DNA of 64,000 nucleotides from Cannabis sativa (GCF_029168945.1 NC_083610.1:69059580-69123579), one strand, 5' to 3'; numbered from the stretch's first letter, positions 1 to 14,763 are shown. The notes: generated from the letters alone by a model not told the origin. A program made the numbers and translations.

Positions 1-661
1 TACTGAGTTTGTTTTCTATAGCTCTACTTATTAAGGTAGAAAAATATTTTTAGATTGACTCCATTCTGTTTATTAAATGAATTATTTTCAAGTTGACACA
101 TTAACTTAAAAATGACACAATAATGACCTACTACAAAGTATACACTTATATTCATTCTATTTATTGAGAATCAAAACTTCAATCTTTTTCACTAGATTAG
201 CCAGAGACACATAATATTTGGACATAAACACAGGACACAATAACACTTAGTCGAAACTTGAATGAATAATGCCACTCTTTTAAGTTTTAAGACTGTATAT
301 GACTAGGCAATTTTGGTTATTGTATTATTATTCCTGCTACATAGTTGATCATTTTTAAATTTTTGATGTGAAATTTCGTATTGTGAGCTTTTTAGAGTTT
401 CTTATAGACTTCAATGAGTAATAGATTTATATAATTATACCTGGAATAAATTTTCATAATGTTGTTTGGTGGATTCCTATTTTGTTATTAAGTAACATAA
501 TATTATTATTCGTTAGGTCTGTCACAATTATTATTAAGTGAGAATGAATCAATTTAAAAACCTTTTACTATATTGAAAGGTGAGATTGATTTTAATATGA
601 GCTTAGTTATATTTAATTTTATTTTGTATATCTATTGTTTTATTTGAAAACAAGTGAATAA
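1..661. other. AT-rich spacer, nothing recognised
   Basis: No long reading frame, RNA gene or terminal repeat is visible. The stretch is AT-rich and stop-dense in all frames. Confidence 0.5.
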
Positions 662-850
662 ATGACTACACTATATACAACAATTAAGGACATCACTCCA
701 ACTACAGAAAGTTGGAAGAATAAAATGAGAGTGCTAGAAAAATTTGAAAAGCGGACAAATAAGAGTTCACCACTCAAATATCAAAAGCTTAATGTTAGCA
801 GACAAAAAAATATACAATCAGTTAATTTACGGTTGAAATTGTCAATACTC
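662..850 (+). pseudogene. Remnant of a replication protein A-like OB-fold gene (DUF223/RPA1 type)
   Basis: A short frame opens with residues reading TLYTTIKDITPTTESWK. This resembles the start of the N-terminal OB fold of plant RPA 70 kDa-like proteins, which typically read 'I.DI.P....W.I..RV'. About 35 residues on, the match moves to another frame: from about 775 a frame reading LMLADKKIYNQLIYG fits the next OB strand, then ends in a stop. I see a truncated, frameshifted copy with no further exons. RPA-like genes bind single-stranded DNA; in plants they are multi-copy and some travel with Helitrons, but no Helitron end was identified here. The family call rests on a short match. Confidence 0.35.
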
Positions 851-2304
851 TACTAATAAATGCTATATTTTCTGAATTTTGCTTGTACTCGCGTTGCAAC
901 AAATTATTATTTCATAAATATTTTTTTTCCTTAAAAATGAACACAAGGTAATGATGTTGAACCTAATAACTAACAATATATTTTTTTTAATTTTTAATTG
1001 TATCACTTTTTAATAACGTAGAAAAAAACTAGCATAAAATTTAATATACGTGTCTCGCATGTAACTTTTTACTAGTATATATATTGGCTAAATTATCTAA
1101 TGAAAATCCAGTCAAGACTTATTTGTATAGAAAATAGTTAATTCAGATGGGATTTGTCAAGTAATAAATTACTTGGCTGGTCGAACTTTCAACCCTTAGG
1201 AGTAAGGGCCAACTGTTTCTTAATAGATAAATAAATAAATAAATGAATATGTAAAAAGGCAGTTTCTTTCTTTCATGTGATTTACAATTCAAGTTTTGTT
1301 TTTATCACTGAAACTTTCTTCTTCTTGTGCTTTGTAGTTCCCCAAGGTGGTGATGTTCCTGAATGGGTCTGTAATGCCTATGGTGGTAGCTGGAATTGAT
1401 ATCTCATCATCATGCTCTGCACCCTTTGTTTCATCCCAAAAATAGAAAGTAGGAAAGTTACACCCCAAAAAGAAAATTAAAAAACAAAAATAAAAAATAG
1501 GCTTTCAAACACAGTTTTACATACATAGTTGAATAAATATAGATTTTAGGGCAGCAGAAATTTTGGTTAGTGTAGTGTGCCAGAATAGCAACTTAAATTA
1601 TATTCCTCCCATTTTGGTTTCTATTGAAATGTTTCATTGATTGAGACATTATTTATTAACCAAAGGAAAGAAAGCATTTCTGAGACTCCTCATCATCATC
1701 ATCATCAATGTCTTGTCAAAGGCCATAACTACAGCTGTTGTAGTTTTCAAACTTCATTGCTGTTTTCTTTCTCAGACATGATTTGGATCAAATCATTTAA
1801 CACAGAGATAGACAGAACGATAGATTTGCTTATAAAGATTTAGACAGGAAGACAATCCTTGGTTGATTCTCATGTAGATATTTTAGGTAGCTGCTGTGAA
1901 TATCTTATACCATGTGGGTTGTTAGAAATATAAGTGATAAATTATAATTGATTAGTGAAATTTTTTAAAATTATTATATTAAATTATATAGAATCTAATC
2001 AACAACAATATAGTACTTAAAAAAGTGTTAGCCACTAATAATATATTTTAACATTTTTTAAGAAAATATCCTTGCAATTTTAAATTGAACGCCATTTTAA
2101 CAACAAATTATGGGGGTACATAATTAATAGCCTTGTTTTTACGACAAACTTATATATGAATATGGGTGTTACTATTGGATATATATTGATGGTTTTTTAA
2201 AAAATAAAAACTAAAGCACTTCAAAATCCAGAGCCTAGCCAACTATATTGGATATGAAGTGGGGGAAAATAGTCTTAGATAGATCATTAGTTACATATAT
2301 ATAT
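851..2304. other. AT-rich spacer with one exon-like patch
   Basis: Mostly low-complexity AT-rich DNA. The one patch of different texture is about 1336-1440. There, a pyrimidine-rich tract ending in TTTGTAG is followed by a 35-codon open frame (FPKVVMFLNGS..., then VAGIDISSSC) that ends in TAG. It could be the last exon of a lost gene, but I recognise no family. A (CAT)n run lies at 1690-1708. Nothing else can be supported. Confidence 0.3.
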
Positions 2305-3454
2305 GGGTATGCTTTTAATGGGTATTGCCCATGTATGGGTATTTTATTCTTGACCATTGGATCAAATATCTAATGGTTGATATTTATAATCATTAATTAA
2401 ATATTAAAAAATTAATATTTCCTATTTAGTTATTCTCTATATTCCTAAAATAGATAAAACTATTATTAGAAATAAAAAATTTATAAATGGAATTGTTATT
2501 TAAAAAATAAAACACACTAAAAAAATTAACAAACTATTTTTTTTTAATAAAAATCATTTTAAAGATTAAAAAGAAAAAAAGTGTATATTTATCTTTTTAT
2601 AAAATTTCTTCATACTAGAATTCTAAATTGCATTACTGAAAATAAAAAAATAATAATTTTAAACTTTAAACTGTAATACACATAAAATGTATAAGATTTT
2701 TTTTTAAACCTAAAATTTTTAATTTTATAATAATTAACAATTATTTATATGTTTTTATTTTTTTTTAAATACTTGAGTTTACCAAATCTATAAGAACAAA
2801 ACCAATGAAGAAAATTTTAACAAAAAAAAATGAAGGAAGAAAAAAGTGTCATAAAAATTACTGAATAATGGCAATGGCCAACACAAGAATTTCAGCACAA
2901 AAAATTATATTTGACCCCTAGACAAGATTATCATCTTCCAATCTTAAAAATATAAATAATGAACAACACCTCATTAGTTATTCTAGGAGAATGATTCATA
3001 ATAATATTCAAAAAAAACCATTGGATGGTAATAATATTTATCTAACAATGATAGCCTAAGTAAGAACTAAGAAGCATTGTAGAGTTTTATTTTTAAGAAT
3101 ATGAATAATATTAAGACAATTGGATTCTACAATCAAGCTCCTATTCTTCTAATAAAAAAAAATACATTAATATACATGTAAATGATTTTTAGTTTTACAA
3201 TAATAAATTATTAATAAACTCATAATTTCATAAAATAATAAAGTAGTAATTTTAATTAATTTTTAAAAATAATTTATGATTTTTTTTCAAATTATTAGTT
3301 GTAATTATTATTTCCAATTTTATAAAAAAATAAATATAATTTTTTTTAAAAAAAAATAATTTTTAGAAACTTGCCATAAAAAAGTTATTAGATTATTACC
3401 TTATTAATTATTTTTAGTTCCCATCAATGGGTATTACCCATTAAAAAGTGTTCC
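2305..3454. mobile_element. Non-autonomous TIR DNA transposon, 1150 bp
   Basis: Both ends carry a related inverted repeat. The left reads GGGTATGCTTTTAATGGG and continues TATTGCCCAT. The right end, reverse complemented, reads GGAACACTTTTTAATGGG and continues TAATACCCAT. Both flanks are ATATATATAT (2295-2304 and 3455-3464), which fits a target duplication but is too simple to prove it. The interior is AT-rich with no coding capacity. A second, diverged member with the same kind of ends lies at 49819-50532, which supports a real family. The superfamily is uncertain; the end structure would fit a Mutator-like MITE. Confidence 0.6.
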
Positions 3455-3682
3455 ATATATATATTTATATATATTTTAAAAAAATAGCAAAATAACTAAA
3501 TATAATAAAGAAGTTAATGAATTAAAAATATACTTATTTCAAATCTATTTTTTTAAAAAAAATTATATAATAATAAAATTATATTATATAAATTTTCTAG
3601 CATATTAATTTATTGTATTACAACAAATAAATACAATTTATCATCAAATATATACACTATACATCCAATAGTATTTTATATA

Positions 3683-5108
<1,426 letters not shown>

Positions 5109-5384
5109 TTTTATATATCGTAGTACAGAAAATTAATATACTAATAATCGGTATGCAAATACAATTGAATATTATTTAAAATAGACGAAATATAATACAA
5201 TTAAAGTATATAAAACTAAGAATTAAATATATGTAGTATTTTAATAAAATTATATATCTACATTGAAATTATAAGTGATAAAAATTAAAAAAAAAAAAGA
5301 TAATTTTTTTATTATTATATATAAGAAGAACTAATAAAATCATATGATAGACACGATTAACACACCGTTTCATTTGAAAGAAAA
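5109..5384. other. AT-rich spacer
   Basis: AT-rich DNA between the Mutator-like element and the LTR of gypsy element A. Nothing recognised. Confidence 0.5.
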
Positions 5385-5823
5385 TGTAGGGGTCAAAATA
5401 CAGAGCTCAACCATATTATAAAGCAGAGCGAAACTCGAGAGAATTAGGAGCAGAGCTTGAGGAGTTCTGAAGATCGAAACAAGCAGATGGAATGCCCAAA
5501 AACTCTGAGAGGAACTAATTTACATGGCCCAATCCGAATAGAAGAAAAGCGAAGGACAAACAGTCACTCTCGCCTATAAATAAGACGCCCCATCATTCAA
5601 AAAGGGGGATAGATTCTTACTCACATCAAGCTAGTCGAAACACTGTTGGATACATCCTTGAAACCATTTCGAGCTTGAGATTAAATGAATCAGAAAGATA
5701 GTAAAAACTAAGGAGGAATTGTGTAAACTAACAGAGAGTTTGTATTTGGACTAGATCGAACCTGATGTAAAGAATTCAATATCGTAATACCAATTTGTTA
5801 TTGAGCTAATTTCAGCATCAACA
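5385..5823 (+). mobile_element. 5' LTR of old Tat-type gypsy element A, with PBS
   Basis: The segment begins TGTAGGGGTCAAAAT and ends CATCAACA. It has a TATA box (TATAAATA, 5575-5582) about 250 bp before its end, as expected for an LTR promoter. Two bases after the end lies TGGCGCTGTCTGTGTG (5826-5841), close to the TGGCGCCGTCTGTGGG primer-binding sequence seen in plant Tat-lineage gypsy elements. No matching 3' LTR was found beyond 28290, so the start is inferred from the TG terminus and is less certain than the end. Confidence 0.6.
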
Positions 5824-5882
5824 GCTGGCGCTGTCTGTGTGAATCACCAAAAAAGCTAAAGACTAGGTTACAAACTAAGATG

Positions 5883-8834
5883 GGATCCAAGAAAGCACTA
5901 GAAAATGCGCCCAAGGCAGTAGCTCTGGGTGAAGGGGACACTCCCAAGGCAGTAGCTCTGAGTGTTGAAAACTAATTATTTTATCAGGATCTAGATCTAC
6001 TATCATGTATGTTGATTATAATTCTATAATCTAATATCCTAAATATGAAATTCCTAAAAACAATAAATAAACACATAAGAGTTATAGAAAAATTTACATT
6101 GATGGCATCAAAATAATATGACTCATTCCATTCAGATCTCTAATTCTTGATCCTTTTTGTTGCAGAGTATGATCAAGATCTGAACCTGGATTCTTCTTCT
6201 GATAACGATTGAACTACATAATTTTCTTCACTATATTGAGTATTGCTTTGACATGTGTGGGGGCATATTATCAACACCAAGGAGCACGAAATTTGAGAGT
6301 AAAATCAAAGAGAATTTTAAAATTTACAAATAGAATAATAATAGTTAGCTTTTCATTCAACTTGTCAGACAAAAGAGAGTCAAGAGAGTTAGTAATGAAA
6401 GAAAGTCATTTTATTCTATTTATAAGGAGACAATAGGGTTAGATTTATAAGAAATGAACTGAATAAAAAAAAATATAAAATTGCTTTATACTCATGCTTG
6501 GCCGAAATTAATATAGGGCCAATGAGTTTAAATTTTGATACTTTTGTTTCTAAAAGTGATACAATCTTTTCTATCTTCAAAAATACCATTTATCTATTCT
6601 AATTACTTAAATGTTAATTTTATCTATTTGATAATTATAATTAATTATTAAACAAAATTACTATTTAAATATGTTTATTAATTATACCCTCCAAAGTCTC
6701 TTAATTAATAAACAAATCCCAAATTCTCTTTTCTTCTCAATTATCCCATTCTTTAGTAAAATTCATTAATATGACATAGTTATTATTTAGAATCTTAATT
6801 AATTAAATAAATCAATTAATTTAGACTACAAAATAATATTATCTCATTTAATACGGGGACCATGGGCCTATGTAACCAAGCTCCTAATAAGAAGATCCAA
6901 AATTTACCAAGTAAATTTCATAGCTTATCAATTCCTCCTGGCTCTACTATGGATTCAGACTTGCCTCTTGATTATATAAAATGCTCTACATACTAAATAT
7001 AGATATGTTATGAATTATCAATTATTACAATCTAAACAATCAATAATCCTCTATAGATGGTCTACATTGAATAGAGATTGAAATACCGTTTTACCCTTCA
7101 ATTAATTTTATCCTTAAAATACTTAGCTACTTGTAAATGATATTTCAAGAAACTAATATAATTGCTGAAATGAGGCCTCAATCATTTAAACGCGTTTAAC
7201 TAAGCACTAAGAAAACCATCATTTTACTTCTATTAGAAGCTATAGATTCCATATCTGTAATTAATGTTCCCACTCAATTAAACTATTGAGTTCTCAAGAT
7301 GTAAGTATTGGGTCGGTCCAATTGGTCAGCTTTAACAAACAAGTCAAAGAACGCGTATAGTACAATTAAGTTAGAACTTAACCATCTTAAGATTCAGATC
7401 AATTGACCTAAGATCAACTAAGTGACATTGACTTAGAAAATACATACAGGTAAGTTTATTATATCTTTTCCACTGTCAATATTGGTTCAGTCTGATGTAT
7501 AAATACATCCAATACAAGTTTACTTTGCTAATGTCCTCGAAAGGACATTCCACATATTAGTGTGTAAGTAAAATTTATCATTGATTATCACGTCAGTATA
7601 AATTCAGTGCATTGATAAATCATGAAACTAAATAGTTTAAAGCATATAATCATAATTACTTTCTACTGTAATGACATCATTGTAATTGTGAATAACTATA
7701 TGTTCAGAATTTGATAGAGCTTATATATTAAACCTATAATCATGTATAAAATATGTGAAAAAAGAATACGACAAGGTCAAGATATGATTTTTGATCTTTA
7801 TGGAAAGTAAATAGGATTACAATAAAATTAAGTTTTATTTAATGAATAAAATCTCAAACCGAGGTCGTGGAACAATGAGAAAAAGAACAAAAGAAGATAA
7901 ATCTCGAAAGTAAGAGAAGGAAAAAAGAAGGAAGAGTAGCTCTAATTTCCAATCCACTTGACAAAAATTCCCCATCGAGAATTGGTGAAAAATGTTCAAA
8001 AATGAGATTTGGGCAAGATTAAAGAGGACATATGGACAAAAGGCCAAGAATAGAGCCTGAATTTGAGGTCGAGCTCAATATAAAACATGCTTAGATCTAC
8101 TTGTATAACAAAGAAAAACCTATTTGGAAAGATCCTTACAATATGATGGCATCGCACAAAACTTTGTGCCTTCCACATTGATGTAGGGCATTATACAGAT
8201 AACGATAGATTTCTGATGAGGAAAATACAAATGATAATTTAGGAGGGAGGCTTTCAGCATTATGTAAAGAAAAATTAAGAAAGGAGAAATACATATAGAT
8301 ACACAGAGGAAAAAATATGGGGAAACATAAGACAACAGACCTGGGAAGAGGGGACCTTCTCCAAAGGAAAAATGATAGTATTGAAGCAAATTCCCATTAT
8401 TCTGAGAAGCACAGAGTCAATGATTCATCAATAAAATATAACTCGTCAGGAGAAACAAACCATCGAAAAAGTAAAAAGGGTGGGAGCTCAGCAACATAAA
8501 GTCAATTACATTCTTTCTGAAGAGAGATATTTTCCAGCGGCAACAATCACCTTCACCAAAGGAGACATGTGGGGAGTAAAGTTGCCTCATGATGACGCTC
8601 TTATCATCTATCTACAGATTTAAGATTGTCTCTTAGGCAAAATCTTAGTAGATAGAGGGACCAGTGCATACATTTTGTTTTATGAGGCATTGATCAATAT
8701 GGGGCTTGACAAAAAAAAATAAGAAGTTAGACCTTGTCAGTGCTTTCCTTTGACAACAATCAGGTCTATCCTATGGGAAAAGTTGAGCTCGATGTCATGA
8801 CTGTTGAAAAAATCCTAAAAGTAAATTTCATCGT
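5883..8834 (+). pseudogene. Broken gag-protease of gypsy element A (5' portion)
   Basis: A leader frame starts at about 5880 (MGSKKALENAPKAVAL...) and contains a tandem copy of the block PKAVAL. It is cut at 5962 by a solo LTR and resumes after 7858 with many stops. The recognisable part is a retropepsin at about 8640-8834. ILVDRGTSAYILFYEAL lines up with ILVDNESSVNILFKDAF of element B, and PMGKVELDVM lines up with PMGKVRLPIT. The sequence stops mid-domain at 8834 because element B inserted there; the remaining protease resumes at 26616. Stops and frameshifts rule out function. Confidence 0.7.
5963..7858 (-). mobile_element. Solo LTR, minus strand (same family as 10721-12568)
   Basis: Read on the minus strand, this matches the LTR at 10721-12568 along its whole length. 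For example, the shared block around GGGACCATGGGCCTAT lies at 6856, and the TTTAGGATGTTAAATAA-like end block lies near 6030. It starts TGTTGAAA on the plus strand and ends ATCTCAAA. The flanks CTGAG (5958-5962) and CCGAG (7859-7863) are a near 5-bp target duplication. No internal retrotransposon sequence accompanies it, so it is probably the product of recombination between two LTRs. It is more diverged than its sister copy at 10721. Confidence 0.7.
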
Positions 8835-9329
8835 TGTTGCCTTGGATTTTTCTCAAAATACGTGGCAGCGGCTGCGTGTGACATGTGGATTTCAAGAACA
8901 CCTCACCCACAAAAATTGGCTACGTCACGTATGGGTAGGAAAGTGCATCTCAAGGAGTGAGCCCCCAGAGAGGAGCATAAAGCATGCCTTGACTCTCCGG
9001 GAGCTAGAAATATAACAACGCGTCTCCGGGAGAAGAAGGGCCCGTTTGAACAGTCATTTCACATTTAATGTGGCATGGGGAAAACGTATCAGAATCCCCA
9101 TAAAAGGATTTGACAGATGGCGTAAGCCTCTTTTACGACGATTACATGATAATCAACAAGTCTAGTGACGACTCCATTATGAAGAATCACGTCAATCACG
9201 GAAGGATAAAGATTACTTTCACCTAATCCCTAAGATACCTACGACATAGGATGTATGTCCTATTTTATATCTGCTAGGAATTTGTGCCCGTAAGGGGCTG
9301 ACACTTAAAGACAAGCGATCCCTTTCTAG

Positions 9330-9820
9330 TATGGGTGTTCGCGGTGCGGGTGGTGCGATTTTTTGCCATTTTTTCAAACCAACCCGCACGTAAGGTTTTT
9401 CCAATTTTCCAAACCGCACCCGCACCGCGAAACTAAAAAACCGCAAAAACCACACCGCAAAAATGGTGGTTTTTACGATTTGGACTATCACCAAATAATT
9501 AAACTATCACAAATACAATAAAGCTTGAGCAACACTTGTCAAAGATACCATAAGGCTTGAAAATAAATATAAAAAAAATTAAGTTTCAACAATACAATAA
9601 TTAGTGGGCTTTGAGTTGAACATTCACCTATTGGACCTAAATAAATAAAAAAAATTGGTATTTTTATAATGTGCGGAGCGATGCGTTTTGAACCGCATAT
9701 TAACAATTCAAAACTACAAACCGCACTGCGCGGTTTAGGAAAAATTCAAACTGCGACCGCACCGCAAAGAATTTTAAACTGCATTTTTTTACGGTGCGGG
9801 CGGTTTGATGAACACCCCTA
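9330..9820. mobile_element. hAT-type MITE, 491 bp, inside the LTR of B
   Basis: An exact 8-bp target duplication, CTTTCTAG, flanks the segment (9322-9329 and 9821-9828), and the empty site CTTTCTAG is present in the 3' LTR at about 26350. The ends are T(A)GGGGTGTTC-type inverted repeats: left TATGGGTGTTC, right (reverse complement) TAGGGGTGTTC. Short GC-rich motifs (GTGCGG, GCGGTTT) recur inside in both orientations, as in other hAT MITEs with subterminal repeats. It has no coding capacity. Confidence 0.9.
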
Positions 9821-9910
9821 CTTTCTAGTGATTCTCCCAAAAACTCTATAAATACCCCAAAAAATAATGAAAAGGGATCGTTGGAGGGATTATTGAATCA
9901 AAGAGAGTAA

Positions 9911-10026
<116 letters not shown>

Positions 10027-10188
10027 CACCTAGAACATTCTCTGTATAAGAACTCTCATAAATAACAATGACTCGTGGATTACGGCTCATTAATGCCTGA
10101 ACCACGTTAAAACCACTGCATTAATGCTTTTATTGAGAGCTGAAGGAAGCGTCGTTAAAAAGACAACAGTTAAAGAGTCAGAGTAACA

Positions 10189-13100
10189 ATGGTGGAAACT
10201 CAAAACAATACACGTCAGCCCCGTTCAGCTCAAGATGCTCAAAACCCAGAAGGCGAAGAAGTGGCCTCACGAGTAAATATGGGTTCTGAGGAACGTGATG
10301 AGGCGAATGATGAAGAATACAAAGAAAACCTCGAAGGGTACGACACCTACGACGAAGGTAGCTATACGAAACTGCTGGTCTTGAGGAAAAAGGCGGCTGA
10401 TCATGAAGCCGAACTTGCTGCTCAAAAAGAACAGAATAAAAGGATGCAAGAGGTAATGGTGGCCATGCAAAAAGCCATGGAAACAATGGGGATACATATA
10501 CACCCCAAGGCCATCCTAGCGGGACCCGAGAAAACACCGAAAGAATCCTCACCGAGTACTCAGAAGCCCAAAACCAGGGAACCAAGCCCTATACGGTACC
10601 CTTCCGAGGAAAACCTTGAGAAAAATCTAACTTCGATCCCAGGGAGACAGAAGAAGGCGCAGGATCCGCGAAAAGTCCGCTCAGATTTCCCGAAAGGGAA
10701 AGGTCCGTAGAGGGGCAAGCTGTTGAGATTTTTATGCCCTAAATAAAACCCATTCAATCAAATCTGATTTGTTATCAATAAAAGATTAGAAGTCATTTAT
10801 GTTTACATGTAGTTTTCATGTTTATGGTTTAATATATACAAAATCTGTTAAGTCTAGAACATATAGTTATTCACAATCACAGTAATGTCAACACAATAGA
10901 ATGTAATTGTGATTATATGCTTCAAAAGACAATGTCCCTGATTCATCAGTGCACTGGATTTACACTAATGTGATATTCAGCGATGAAGTGTACTTACACC
11001 TTGGATAAGTGTTATGTTCTTTCCAAAACATTGGCAAAGTATGCTAGTTTTGGATGTATGGAGTATACATTGGACTGGGACCGATATTGATCTTGGTAAA
11101 GATATTATAATCTTACCGTTGTATCTTTCTAAGTCAATATCACTGGTTGATCTTAGATCAAAAGATCTTATTCCTGACATGCTTAGGTTCAATCTCAGGA
11201 GTGTTATTCATGTTCTTTGATTTATTAGTTAAGCCTACTTTTTTGTCAGGGTGATACGTACATTTTGGGAACATGATAGTACAATTGAGTGGGAGCGCTA
11301 AACATAGATATGGAATCTATAGCTTCTATCTGGACATAGAAGTGAAACGATGATTTCCTTCGAGCTTGGCTTAATAGAGATAAATGGAAGGGCTCTTATT
11401 TCAGTGATTATATTAGCTCACTGAAACATCATTTATAGGAAGCTAAGTGTTTTAAGGATAAAATACATTGATGGGTGAAATGGTAAATTTATCCCCACTC
11501 GGTGTAAATCATCTATAGAGGATATTTAATTATTGAGATTAGAATGATGGTTAAATGTTTATAGCGTATCTATATCGTGGAGCATATAGAGCGTTCTATA
11601 TGACTTAGAGTGCAATTCCAAGTTCTATGGTAGATGCAATAAGGAATTAATAAGTCTGGGAATTTACTTGGTAAATTATGGTTCTGCTTATTGGAAGCTC
11701 GGTTGTATAGGCCCATGGTCCCCATACTAGTTGAGACCATACTGCTTGTAAGACTTAGATAATTGATTTTAATTAATTATAATTCTAAAGTTAGACTATG
11801 TCTAATTTATGAATTTTCACTAAGCAATGTGAAGAAAAGAGATTCTAGAGATTATTTATTAATTAAGAGATTTTATTAAGTCTAATTAATAAATATTTTA
11901 AATGGAAATTTTATTTGATAATTAATTTTAATTATTAAATAAATAATTTTGGCATTTAAGTGGTTAGAATTGGAAAAATGACATTTTTGAGAAAATAAGC
12001 AAAGATTGTTGTAAAATGGCAAAAATTCCAAAGTGGGGCCCATATCCATGGTCGGCCACTTGTATGGTATTTTCTATTTAATTTTTTCAATATTTTAATG
12101 CCGAATTAATTCTAACCTAAACCTAGTTGGTTGCCTATAAATAAATAGTGATGGCTCACACTAAAAGATGATGAAAATTCAAGCCTTCAGTAAAATTTTC
12201 CTGAGCCATCTTTTCCTTCTATTTTCGAATTACCATCCTCTCTTTCTCTCTTCATATTTTCATACCTTGAGTGATAGAGTGAGTGCCCACACACATCAAG
12301 TGGTATCTCAATCATAGTGTGTAAGGCTGTGAAGAATCCAGAATCAAGAGAAGGACATTCGGGCTCAGATCTTGGTGATACCCTGCTACAGACAGGATAC
12401 AAAGGTTAGAGATCTGAGTGGAAGGAGCCATTAATATTCTGATGCACCCACTGCAATGTTTCTGGAACTTTATATGTGTTTATTTATATTGTTTTAGAAA
12501 TTCATATTTAGGATGTTAAATAACATATATGGTAGTAAATCTAGATCCTGGTAAAACATATTCCAACACAAGCTCCCTCGAGCGAGTCTTGGCCCTCAGG
12601 ATCGAGAGGACCAAAAAAGCATATCCGTGCACCAAGAGCCCGGGGAAAGAGGGAGGAAAAACTGAAGGTACCCTCCAGCTGACCTAAGACAGAAAATCAA
12701 TGAAAAGCATGGTGACTTAAGAGGCCATCTTGAAAAGAAGAAACACGCACTGCCAATTTCTGGAGACACGTTGAATGAGGGAATCCTGGTTGAGTTGACA
12801 ATACTACGCAAAGACATTTCTAGGGTCTCCCGGAGACAAAAAGGCGATGACTCGGACTCAGATGGTGAGGACCGGGAACTATGCGCTCGGCACATACTAG
12901 ATGCAGAGCTCCCTAAGAACTTTAAGATAACTGAAATGACAACTTACATCGAAGATTCGAACCCTAGCGACCATTTGTCCTGATTTAACCGGGAGATGCC
13001 TGTCATCAGGGTCAGTAATGACGCGAAGTGTTTATGCTTTCCACTAACACTAAGCGGTTTTGCTGAGGAATGGTTCAAGAAATTGGAACCAGGATCAGTG

Positions 13101-13600
13101 GACAGCTGGAGCAAGCTACAAGTCAGTTTCTGGAGGCAGATTTTCACGGCGAGAAACATTAACCTTGAAGTCAGCGCCCTGACTAATATAAAACAATTGC
13201 CTTCGGAAACTCTAAAGAACTTTATAAAAAGATTCAAAGAAGAGGCTTCAAAGACCAAGAAGGTAGATGATGGACAATAGCTGGCCCCCGGGACTCCTTT
13301 CTGGAATGAACTACAACAAGGGGGAGCAGCTAATCTCCAAGATTTCCAAAAAAGGGTCCAAAAGTACATCAACTTGGAAGAAGCCCAAATAGTGGCTTAC
13401 GAAGGATACTACCCGACTGGAGTATTAGGATATGCAGCTGGAGCACAGCTTTTGGGAGCCCTACCTCCGGCCACTCCTCAAATGAGCGGAATTGTATTCT
13501 CCACTACCCCGGGATATAATCAAAGCCTCGCCCTAGCTCCCACATCATCACACTTTGGGCCACCCATGGGCAATCCCTCGAGGATGAATGTCTGAACCCC
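10189..13600 (+). pseudogene. gag of gypsy element B, split by a solo LTR and stop codons
   Basis: The frame starts at 10189 (MVETQNNTRQPRSAQ...) with a charged, coiled-coil-like N-terminal part (about residues 60-100). It is interrupted at 10720 by a solo LTR and resumes at 12574. The Retrotrans_gag core is at about 12990-13280, recognisable by FPLTLSGFAEEWFKKLEPGS, then SW..L and ETLKNFIKRFKEEA. In-frame stops occur near 12981 and 13278. Further on, an open frame runs to 13595. A CCHC-like remnant follows at about 13845-13895 (RCEYHNNIGH, then NECKNLKDEIENLI in a shifted frame), typical of Tat gag C-termini. Gag would form the virus-like particle; this copy cannot make it. Confidence 0.8.
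10721..12568 (+). mobile_element. Solo LTR, plus strand, 1848 bp
   Basis: Begins TGTTGAGATTTTTATGCCC and ends ATTCCAACA, with terminal TGTTG/CAACA. It is flanked by an exact 5-bp duplication, CAAGC (10716-10720 and 12569-12573). A TATA box (CTATAAATA, 12135-12143) lies about 430 bp before the end. There is no internal region and the host gag reads on after it, so this is a solo LTR left by LTR-LTR recombination. A related copy lies in the opposite orientation at 5963-7858. Superfamily cannot be assigned without the internal part. Confidence 0.88.
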
Positions 13601-14079
13601 GTCCCAATCCGCGCCTGCCACCAGCCTGGCAAGACCTCTTCTGAGCTCCCGGAGCAAAAGGTCCTCAAAGGGTAGCACCCAAACTGAGGACAAGCGACAG
13701 CGGAGGAGGTATACCCCTCAATACACTCAATACATGAAGCTCACGGACACACAGGAGCACGTATACTTTGCAACCATGTAGAATACGCATTATCGGAAGC
13801 CTCCTCCCCTATATAGGGATAGCTCATAGAGGGATCCCAATAAAAGGTGTGAATATCACAACAACATTGGCCACAAACAATGAGTGCAAGAACCTGAAAG
13901 ACGAAATCGAGAACCTAATCCGATTAGGTCATTTGTATGAATGGATCAAGAACAGATTACCCCATCTAAACCCGGCTCTAGCAGGAGACCCTTTACCTCA
14001 GGGGGGACTAGGAGGTATGCCCGGAGAACAAGTACCCAGTGTACCCCCCGTAGGAGCACTCCCCCAGTAGGTACCTGGA

Positions 14080-14745
14080 TTGCCACCACAGCCAAATGGG
14101 AGCGTGGCCATGATCTCCGATGGGCCTCATATCGGAGGAACCACCAGAAACGAACTAAAGCGTTACGCTGGGGCCATAAAACACGATGAAGTATGGGAAG
14201 TAACTCAACTCCCAGCACAAAGGCCCCGACTCATGCACCAACCCATCACTTTCACAGAAGACAATGCAAAATCAGTGCGTTTCCCTCACCACGATCCTGT
14301 GGTTATAGAGACTCACATCGCCAATAAGGTCGTGGCAAGAATACTAGTAGATAACGAGAGTTCTGTGAATATTTTGTTCAAAGATGCCTTCATGGCCATA
14401 GGGCTCACGAAAAGGGTTCTATCGCCCAGCAGCTCCCAGCTCATAGGATTCAACGAAACAACGCTTATCCCAATGGGAAAAGTACGACTTCCTATCACCC
14501 TATGCCCAGACACCCCACAGAGCACTTTCAAATACTGCACCTTTGTAGTAGTAGATTTCCCGACAGCGTACAATGCCATCCTTGGCCGACCGGCCTTGGT
14601 CGATTTTGGAGCAATCACCTCCATCCGACACTTATGCCTCAAATTCCCTACCCGGGAAGCCAGAGTGGGGACGATGAGGGGAAACCAAGGAGAGGCAAGG
14701 AAATGCTACAATGTTGCAATTCACTTGTCGGTACTGATAGTGTAA
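14080..14745 (+). pseudogene. Protease (retropepsin) region of gypsy element B
   Basis: The frame carries an aspartic protease domain. VVARILVDNESSVNILF holds the active-site motif (usual form VD.GSS, here VDNESS: the Asp is kept but the Gly is replaced by Glu). The flap and core follow in IGFNETTLIPMGKV, and the domain ends with AYNAILGRPALVDFGAITS, the hallmark end of plant gypsy proteases. It would cleave the Gag-Pol polyprotein. It runs to a stop at 14743, only 21 bp before the RT frame, so the polyprotein is now interrupted. Confidence 0.85.
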
Positions 14746-14763
14746 AGGGGTGAAGAGCCAAAA

